DNA of 64,000 nucleotides. Origin: Nemertoderma westbladi. Taxonomy: Eukaryota; Xenacoelomorpha; Nemertodermatida; Nemertodermatidae. Shown here piece by piece: positions 55,201-64,000 of the stretch (the first letter of the stretch is position 1; each line of letters opens with the position of its first letter). The stretch spans positions 34,920-98,919 of the forward strand of contig JAUCBJ010007374.1 in NCBI GenBank assembly GCA_032718475.1, given 5' to 3'. The notes beneath the pieces were generated by a model. The model worked only from the letters and a program-made list of their open reading frames with translations. It searched no databases and was not told the DNA's origin. The translations under genes and the position numbers were made by a program.

Positions 55201-58200
55201 TGATCCGTTACTATCTGTATTAGCTTGGTAGAATGATCCGTTCCTATCTGTATTAGCTTGGTTGAATGATCCATTACTATCTGTATTAGCTTGGTTGAAT
55301 TATCCGTTACTATCTGTATTAGCTTGGTAGAATGATCCGTTACTATCTGTATTAGCTTGGTAGAATGATCCGTTACTATCTGTATTAGCTAGGTAGAATG
55401 ATCCGTTACTATCTGTATTAGCTTGGTAGAATGATCCGTTCCTATCTGTATTAGCTTGGTTGAATGATCCGTTACTATCTGTATTAGCTTGGTAGATTGA
55501 TCCGTTACTATCTGTATTAGCTTGGTAGAATGATCCGTTACTATCTGTATTAGCTTGGTAGAATGATCCGTTCCTATCTGTATTAGCTTGGTAGAGTGAT
55601 CCGTTACTATCTGTATTAGCTTGGTAGAATGATCCGTTACTATCTGTATTAGCTTTGTATAATGATCCGTTCCTATTAGTTTGGTAGAATGATCCGTTCC
55701 TATCTGTATTAGCTTGGTAGAATGATCTGTTCATATTTGTATTAGCTTGGTAGAATGATCCGTTCCTATCTGTATCAGCTTGGTAGAATGATCCGTTCCT
55801 ATCTGTATTAGCTTGGTAGAATGATCCGTTCCTATCTGTATTAGCTAGGTAGAATGATCCGTTACTATCTGTATTAGCTTGGTTGAATGATCCGTTACTA
55901 TCTGTATTAGCTTGGTAGAATGATCCGTTCCTTTCTGTATTAGCTAGGTAGAATGATCCGTTACTATCTGTATTAGATTGGTTGAATGATCCGTTACTAT
56001 CTGTATTAGATTGGTTGAATGATCCGTTCCTATCTGTATTAGCTTGGTAGAATGATCCGTTACTATCTGTATTAGCTTGGTAGAGTGATCCGTTGCTTTC
56101 TGTATTAGCTTGGTTGAATGATCCGTTCCTATCTGTATTAGCTTGGTAGAATGATCCGTTCATATCTGTATTAGCTTGGTAGAGTGATCCGTTGCTTTCT
56201 GTATTAGCTTGGTAGAATGATCCGTTCCTATCTGTATTAGCTTTGTAGAATGATCCGTTCATATCTGTATTAGCTTGGTAGAATGATCCGTTACTATCTG
56301 TATTAGCTTTGTAGAATGATCCGTTCATATCTGTATTAGCTTTGTAGAATGATCCGTTCCTATCTGTATTAGCTTTGTAGAATGATCCGTTCATATCTGA
56401 TTAGCTTTGTAGAATGATTCGTTCCTATCTGTATTAGCTTTGTAGAATGATCCGTTCCTATCTGTATTAACTTGGTTGAATGATCCGTTCCTATCTGTAT
56501 AAGCTTGGTAGAGTGATCCGTTGCTTTCTGTATTAGCTTGTTAGAATGATCCGTTCCTATCTGTATTAGCTTGGTTGAATGATCCGTTATTATCTGTATT
56601 CACTTGGTAGAATGATCCGTTCCTATCCGTATTAGCTTGGTAGAATGATCCGTTCCTATCTGTATTAGCTTGGTAGAATGATCCGTTACTATCTGTATTA
56701 GCTTGGTAGAATGATCCGTTACTATCTGTATTAGCTTGGTAGAATGATCCGTTACTCTCTGTATTAGCTTGGTAGAATGATCCGTTACTATCTGTATTAG
56801 CTAGGTAGAATGATCCGTTACTATCTGTATTAGCTTGGTAGAATGATCCGTTACTATCTGTATTAGCTTGGTAGAATGATCCGTTCCTTTCTGTATTAGC
56901 TTGGTAGAATAATCCGTTACTATCTGTATTAGCTTGGTAGAATGATCCGTTACTATCTGTATTAGCTTGGTAGAATGGTCCGTTCCTATCTGTATTACCT
57001 TGGTTGAATGATCCGTTACTATCTGTATTAGCTTGGTAGAATGATCCGTTACTATCTGTATTAGCTTGGTAGAATGATCCGTTACTATCTGTATTAGCTT
57101 GGTAGAATGATCCGTTACTATCTGTATTAGCTAGGTAGAATGATCCGTTCATATCTGTATTAGCTTGGTAGAATGATCCGTTACTATCTGTATTAGCTTG
57201 GTAGAATGATCCGTTACTATCTGTATTAGCTTGGTAGAATAATCCGTTACTATCTGTATTAGCTTGGTTGAATGATCCGTTACTATCTGTATTAGCTTGG
57301 TTGAATGATCCGTTACTATCTGTATTAGCTTGGTAGAATGATCCGTTACTATCTGTATTAGCTTGGTAGAATGATCCGTTACTATCTGTATTAGCTTGGT
57401 AGAATAATCCGTTACTATCTGTATTAGCTTGGTTGAATGATCCGTTACTATCTGTATTAGCTTGGTTGAATGATCCGTTACTATCTGAATTAGCTTGGTA
57501 GAATGATCCGTTACTATCTGTATTAGCTAGGTAGAATGATCCGTTCCTATCTGTATTAGCTTGGTAGAATAATCCGTTACTATCTGTATTAGCTTGGTTG
57601 AATGATCCGTTACTATCTGTATTAGCTTGGTTGAATGATCCGTTACTATCTGTATTAGCTTGGTAGAATGATCCGTTACTATCTGTATTAGCTTGGTAGA
57701 ATGATCCAGTACTATCTGTATTAGCTTGGTAGAATGATCCGTTCCTATCTGTATTAGCTTGGTAGAATGATCCGCTCCTTTCTGTATTAGCTTGGTAGAA
57801 TGATCCGTTCCTATCTGTATTAGCTAGGTAGAATGATCCGTTCCTATCTGTATTAGCTTGGTAGAATGATCCGTTACTATCTGTATTAGCTTGGTTGAAT
57901 TATTCGTTACTATCTGTATTAGCTTGGTAGAATGATCCGTTCCTTTCTGTATTAGCTTGGTAGAATGATCCGTTCCTATCTGTATTAGCTTGGTAGAATG
58001 ATCCGTTCCTATCTGTATTAGCTAGGTAGAATGATCCGTTACTATCTGTATTAGCTTGGTAGAATGATCCGTTCCTATCTGTATTAGCTTGGTTGAATGA
58101 TCCATTACTACCTGTATTAGCTTGGTTGAATTATCCGTTACTATCTGTATTAGCTTGGTAGAATGATCCGTTACTATCTGTATTAGCTTGGTAGAATGAT

Positions 58201-60869
58201 CCGTTACTATCTGTATTAGCTAGGTAGAATGATCCGTTACTATCTGTATTAGCTTGGTAGAATGATCCGTTCCTTTCTGTATTAGCTTGGTTGAATGATC
58301 CGTTACTATCTGTATTAGCTTGGTAGAATGATCCGTTACTATCTGTATTAGCTTGGTAGAATGATCCGTTACTATCTGTATTAGCTTGGTAGAATGATCC
58401 GTTCCTATCTGTATTAGCTTGGTAGAGTGATCCGTTACTATCTGTATTAGCTTGGTAGAATGATCCGTTACTATCTGTATTAGCTTGGTAGAATGATCCG
58501 TTCCTATCTGTATTAGCTTGGTAGAATGATCCGTTACTATCTGTATTAGCTTGGTAGATTGATCCGTTCCTATCTGTATTAGCTTGGTAGAGTGATCCGT
58601 TACTATCTGTATTAGCTTGGTAGAATGATCCGTTACTATCTGTATTAGCTTTGTATAATGATCCGTTCCTATTAGTTTGGTAGAATGATCCGTTCCTATC
58701 TGTATTAGCTTGGTAGAATGATCTGTTCATATTTGTATTAGCTTGGTAGAATGATCCGTTCCTATCTGTATCAGCTTGGTAGAATGATCCGTTCCTATCT
58801 GTATTAGCTTGGTAGAATGATCCGTTCCTATCTGTATTAGCTAGGTAGAATGATCCGTTACTATCTGTATTAGCTTGGTAGAATGATCCGTTCCTATCTG
58901 TATTAGCTTGGTTGAATGATCCGTTACTATCTGTATTAGCTTGGTAGAATGATCCGTTACTATCTGTATTAGCTTGGTATAATGATCCGTTACTATCTGT
59001 ATTAGCTTGGTTGAATTATTCGTTTCTATCTGTATTAGCTTGGTAGAATGATCCGTTCCTTTCTGTATTAGCTTGGTAGAATGATCCGTTCCTATCTGTA
59101 TTAGCTTGGTAGAATGATCCGTTACTATCTGTATTAGCTAGGTAGAATGATCCGTTACTATCTGTATTAGCTTGGTAGAATGATCCGTTCCTATCTGTAT
59201 TAGCTTGGTTGAATGATCCATTACTATCTGTATTAGCTTGGTTGAATTATCCGTTACTATCTGTATTAGCTTGGTAGAATGATCCGTTACTATCTGTATT
59301 AGCTTGGTAGAATGATCCGTTACTATCTGTATTAGCTAGGTAGAATGATCCGTTACTATCTGTATTAGCTTGGTAGAATGATCCGTTCCTATCTGTATTA
59401 GCTTGGTTGAATGATCCGTTACTATCTGTATTAGCTTGGTAGAATGATCCGTTACTATCTGTATTAGCTTGGTAGAATGATCCTTTACTATCTGTATTAG
59501 CTAGGTAGAATGATCCGTTACTATCTGTATTAGCTTTGTATAATGATCCGTTCCTATTAGTTTGGTAGAATGATCCGTTCCTATCTGTATTAGCTTGGTA
59601 GAATGATCTGTTCATATTTGTATTAGCTTGGTAGAATGATCCGTTCCTATCTGTATCAGCTTGGTAGAATGATCCGTTCCTATCTGTATTAGCTTGGTAG
59701 AATGATCCATTCCTATCTGTATTAGCTAGGTAGAATGATCCGTTACTATCTGTATTAGCTTGGTAGAATGATCCGTTCCTATCTGTATTAGCTTGGTTGA
59801 ATGATCCGTTACTATCTGTATTAGCTTGGTAGAATTATCCGTTACTATCTGTATTAGCTTGGTAGAATGATCCGTTACTATCTGTATTAGCTTGGTAGAA
59901 TGATCCGTTCCTATCTGTATTAGCTAGGTAGAATGATCCGTTACTATCTGTATTAGCTTGGTAGAATGATCCGTTCCTATCTGTATTACCTTGGTAGAAT
60001 GATCCGCTCCTTTCTGTATTAGCTTGGTAGAATGATCCGTTACTATCTGTATTAGCTAGGTAGAATGATCCGTTAATATCTGTATTAGCTTGGTAGAATG
60101 ATCCGTTCCTATCTGTATTAGCTTGGTAGAATGATCTGTTCATATTTGTATTAGCTTGGTAGAATGATCCTTTCCTATTTGTATTAGCTTTGTAGAATGA
60201 TTCGTTCATATCTGTATTAGCTTGGTAGAATGATCCGTTCCTATCTGTATTAGCTTGGTAGAGTGATCCGTTCCTATCTGTATTAGCTTGGTAGAATGAT
60301 CCGTTCCTTTCTGTATTAGCTTGGTAGAATGATCCGTTCCTATCTGTATTAGCTTGGTAGAATGATCCGTTCCTTTCTGTATTAGCTTGGTAGAATGATC
60401 CGTTACTATCTGTATTAGCTTGGTAGAATGATCCGTTACTATCTGTATTAGCTTGGTAGAATGATCCGTTCCTATCTGTATTAGCTTGGTAGAATGATCC
60501 GTTACTATCTGTATTAGCTTTGTAGAATGATCCGTTACTATCTGTATTAGCTTTGTAGAATGATCCGTTACTATCTGTATTAGCTTGGTAGAATGATCCG
60601 TTACTATCTGTATTAGCTTTGTAGAATGATCCGTTACTATCTGTATTAGCTTGGTAGAATGATCCGTTCCTATCTGTATTAGCTTGGTAGAATGATCCGT
60701 TCCTATCTGTATTAGCTTGGTAGAATGATCCGCTCCTTTCTGTATTAGCTTGGTAGAATGATCCGTTACTATCTGTATTAGCTAGGTAGAATGATCCGTT
60801 ACTATCTGTATTAGCTTGGTAGAATGATCCGTTCCTATCTGTATTAGCTTGGTAGAATGATCTGTTCAT
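49247..60869. repeat. Higher-order duplication in the 33-bp array, offset 6053 bp
   Basis: Landmarks at 49247-50341, 50488-51099, 52078-52677, 53194-53562 and 53782-54816 reappear at 55300-56394, 56541-57152, 58131-58730, 59247-59615 and 59835-60869, every one shifted by exactly 6053 bp. The paired readings are the same or nearly so, down to rare unit variants. This is a recent block duplication of about 6 kb. Confidence 0.88.
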
Positions 60870-63869
60870 ATTTGTATTAGCTTGGTAGAATGATCCTTTC
60901 CTATTTGTATTAGCTTTGTAGAATGATTCGTTCATATCTGTATTAGCTTGGTAGAATGATCCGTTCCTATCTGTATTAGCTTGGTAGAGTGATCCGTTCC
61001 TATCTGTATTAGCTTGGTAGAATGATCCGTTCCTTTCTGTATTAGCTTGGTAGAATGATCCGTTACTATCTGTATTAGCTTTGTAGAATGATCCGTTCCT
61101 ATCTGTATTAGCTTGGTTGAATGATCCGTTACTATCTGTATTAGCTTGGTAGAATGATCCGTTACTATCTGTATTAGCTTGGTAGAATGATCCGTTACTA
61201 TCTGTATTAGCTAGGTAGAATGATCCGTTACTATCTGTATTAGCTTGGTAGAATGATCCGTTCCTATCTGTATTAGCTTGGTAGAATGATCCGTTACTAT
61301 CTGTATTAGCTTTGTAGAATGATCCGTTACTATCTGTATTAGCTTTGTAGAATGATCCGTTACTATCTGTATTAGCTTGGTAGAATGATCCGTTACTATC
61401 TGTATTAGCTTTGTAGAATGATCCGTTACTATCTGTATTAGCTTGGTAGAATGATCCGTTCCTATCTGTATTAGCTTGGTAGAATGATCCGTTCCTATCC
61501 GTATTAGCTTGGTAGAATGATCCGTTGCTTTCTGTATTAGCTTGGTAGAAAGATCCGTTCCTTTCTTTATTAGCTTGGTAGAATGATCCGTTACTATCTG
61601 TATTAGTTTGGTAGAATGATCCGTTCCTTTCTTTATTAGCTTGGTAGAGTGATCCGTTACTATCTATATTAGCTTGGTAGAATGATCCGTTCCTTTCTTT
61701 ATTAGCTTGGTAGAGTGATCCGTTACTATCCGTATTAGCTTGGTAGAATGATCCGTTGCTTTCTGTATTAGCTTGGTAGAAAGATCCGTTCCTTTCTTTA
61801 TTAGCTTGGTAGAATGATCCGTTACTATCTGTATTAGCTTGGTAGAATGATCCGTTACTATCTGTATTAGTTTGGTAGAATGATCCGTTCCTTTCTTTAT
61901 TAGCTTGGTAGAGTGATCCGTTCCTTTCTGTATTAGCTTGGTAGAATGATCCGTTCCTATCTGTATTAGCTTGGTAGAATGATCCGTTCCTATCTGTATT
62001 AGCTTGGTAGAATGATCCGTTCCTATCTGTATTAGCTTGGTAGAATGATCCGCTGCTTTCTGTATTAGCTTGGTAGAAAGATCCGTTCCTTTCTTTATTA
62101 GCTTGGTAGAATGATCCGTTACTATCTGTATTAGTTTGGTAGAATGATCCGTTCCTTTCTGTATTAGCTTGGTAGAATGATCCGTTGCTTTCTGTATTAG
62201 CTTGGTAGAAAGATCCGTTCCTTTCTTTATTAGCTTGGTAGAATGATCCGTTACTATCTGTATTAGTTTGGTAGAATGATCCGTTCCTTTCTGTATTAGC
62301 TTGGTAGAATGATCCGTTACTATCTGTATTTACTTGGTAGAGTGATCCGTTCCTTTCTTTATTAGCTTGGTAGAGTGATCCGTTACTATCTGTATTAGCT
62401 TGGTAGAATGATCCGTTACTATCTGTATTAGCTTTGTAGAATGATCCGTTACTATCTGTATTAGCTTGGTAGAATGATCCGTTCCTATCTGTATTAGTTT
62501 GGTAGAATGATCCGTTCCTTTCTTTATTAGCTTGGTAGAGTGATCCGTTCCTTTCTTTATTAGCTTGGTAGAGTGATCCGTTCCTTTCTTTATTAGCTTG
62601 GTAGAGTGATCCGTTACTATCTGTATTAGCTTGGTAGAATGATCCGTTACTATCTGTATTAGCTTTGTAGAATGATCCGTTACTATCTGTATTAGCTTGG
62701 TAGAATGATCCGTTCCTATCTGTATTAGCTTGGTAGAATGATCCGTTCCTATCCGTATTAGCTTGGTAGAATGATCCGTTGCTTTCTGTATTAGCTTGGT
62801 AGAAAGATCCGTTCCTTTCTTTATTAGCTTGGTAGAATGATCCGTTACTATCTGTATTAGTTTGGTAGAATGATCCGTTCCTTTCTTTATTAGCTTGGTA
62901 GAATGATCCGTTACTATCTGTATTAGCTTGGTAGAATGATCCGTTACTATCTGTATTAGCTTGGTAGAATGATCCGTTCCTTTCTTTATTAGCTTGGTAG
63001 AGTGATCCGTTACTATCCGTATTAGCTTGGTAGAATGATCCGTTGCTTTCTGTATTAGCTTGGTAGAAAGATCCGTTCCTTTCTTTATTAGCTTGGTAGA
63101 ATGATCCGTTACTATCTGTATTAGTTTGGTAGAATGATCCGTTCCTTTCTTTATTAGCTTGGTAGAGTGATCCGTTCCTTTCTGTATTAGCTTGGTAGAA
63201 TGATCCGTTCCTATCTGTATTAGCTTGGTAGAATGATCCGTTCCTATCTGTATTAGCTTGGTAGAATGATCCGTTCCTTTCTGTATTAGCTTGGTAGAAT
63301 GATCCGTTCCTTTCTTTATTAGCTTGGTAGAATGATCCGTTCCTATCTGTATTAGCTTGGTAGAATGATCCGTTCCTATCTGTATTAGCTTGGTAGAATG
63401 ATCCGTTACTATCTGTATTAGCTTTGTAGAATGATCCGTTCCTATCTGTATTAGCTTGGTTGAATGATCCGTTACTATCTGTATTAGCTTGGTAGAATGA
63501 TCCGTTACTATCTGTATTAGCTTGGTAGAATGATCCGTTACTATCTGTATTAGCTAGGTAGAATGATCCGTTACTATCTGTATTAGCTTGGTAGAATGAT
63601 CCGTTCCTATATGTATTAGCTTGGTTGAATGATCCGTTACTATCTGTATTAGCTTGGTTGAATGATCCGTTACTATCTGTATTAGCTTGGTAGAATGATC
63701 CGTTACTATCTGTATTAGCTTGGTAGAAAGATCCGTTACTATCTGTATTAGCTTGGTAGAATGATCCGTTCCTATCTGTATTAGCTTGGTAGAATGATCT
63801 GTTCATATTTGTATTAGCTTGGTAGAATGATCCTTTCCTATTTGTTACGGTATATGGCGCTGTATCCAC
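59835..63869 (-). other. 1344-codon open frame through the 33-bp satellite
   Basis: The frame starts with MDTAPYTVT from the unique right flank, enters the array and stays open for about 122 units of the NGSFYQANTDS type. No signal peptide, domain or splice context supports a gene. The same repeat is broken by stops and shifts elsewhere. The lack of breaks here fits a recently homogenised stretch. Low confidence as a gene, recorded for its length. Confidence 0.3.
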
Positions 63870-63870
63870 A

Positions 63871-63995
63871 GTATTAGTCCATTATGCAGTATGCAATATT
63901 AGTCCATTATGCAGTATGCAATATTAGTCCATTATGCAGTATGCAATATTAGTCCGTTATACTGTATGTAATATTAGTCCGTTGTGCAGCATGAT
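63871..63995 (+). repeat. 25-bp tandem array at the window edge
   Basis: About five units of ATTAGTCCATTATGCAGTAT plus GCAAT, the last two diverged (CCGTTATACTG, CCGTTGTGCAG). It follows the 33-bp satellite after only about 25 bp of unique sequence and may continue beyond the window. Confidence 0.9.
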
Positions 63996-64000
63996 ATTTT

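Larger units (their letters stand above)
38139..63845. repeat. 33-bp satellite array, about 780 units
   Basis: The unit reads TATTAGCTTGGTAGAATGAT then CCGTTACTATCTG. Main variants are GTTCC or GTTCA for GTTAC, TATCAGC for TATTAGC, TTTGTAG or TAGGTAG for TTGGTAG, and GCTTTCTG. Read on the minus strand it encodes an 11-residue repeat, NGSFYQANTDS with R or M at the last place. As 33 is a multiple of 3, frames of 60-1344 codons arise; they end at indels or chance stops. A second minus frame gives DHSTKLIQI repeats. The TATCAGC form is concentrated at about 38.1-43.0 and 47.0-48.4 kb. It is almost certainly noncoding. Confidence 0.95.

Noticed and set aside
38264-57152. Frames of 60-578 codons repeating NGSFYQANTD
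   Set aside because: Same satellite as the surrounding DNA; frame breaks occur at unit indels and most unit differences change the amino acid.

Overview
The window is animal (metazoan) nuclear DNA. It holds an intron-split Rab4 small-GTPase gene, an intronless ZAK/MAP3K20-type ribotoxic-stress kinase present twice, decayed LINE, SINE and hAT-type elements, and a very heavy load of tandem repeats. Non-coding DNA is AT-rich and studded with short palindromes such as TAGGCCTA and TACCGGTA. A marine invertebrate is my best guess, but the species or phylum cannot be settled from the sequence. Roughly 60 percent of the 64 kb is tandem repeat.

Layout. 1-10.7 kb: two near-identical copies of a ZAK-like kinase gene in direct orientation, offset by 7776 bp. 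Copy 1 (229-2529) is cut after residue 732 and ends in a foreign tail. Copy 2 (8005-10728, 907 aa) is complete. Between them lie a LINE 3' remnant, a foldback-like hAT-type element inserted into that LINE, a duplicated unrecognised segment, and a tRNA-derived SINE. 10.7-15.1 kb: no gene seen; hairpins, a small inverted-repeat element and old diverged repeats. 15.1-22.7 kb: a 17-bp satellite. 23.7-26.7 kb: a 35-bp satellite with a 24-bp derivative. 27.4-28.6 kb: a 118-bp array. 28.86-29.11 kb: a 43-bp array carrying CACGTG next to ATTGG. 29.6-36.4 kb: a complete six-exon Rab4 gene on the minus strand, reconstructed from splice sites and reading phase, whose introns hold three more minisatellites. 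36.8-38.0 kb: a MITE with a perfect 8-bp target duplication. 38.1-63.85 kb: a 33-bp satellite of about 780 units with 5.5-6.05 kb higher-order duplications. 63.87-64 kb: the start of a 25-bp array.

How it fits together. The two host genes are unrelated in job: ZAK signals from stalled or collided ribosomes to p38/JNK, Rab4 acts in fast endosomal recycling. The unusual theme is repeat birth. The 19-bp minisatellite in Rab4 intron 4 is built from copies of the adjoining exon/intron junction, and other arrays sit inside or against small inverted-repeat elements. The truncated ZAK copy is the other point of note: it keeps kinase, zipper, SAM and YEATS-like regions but loses the parts that sense ribosomes.
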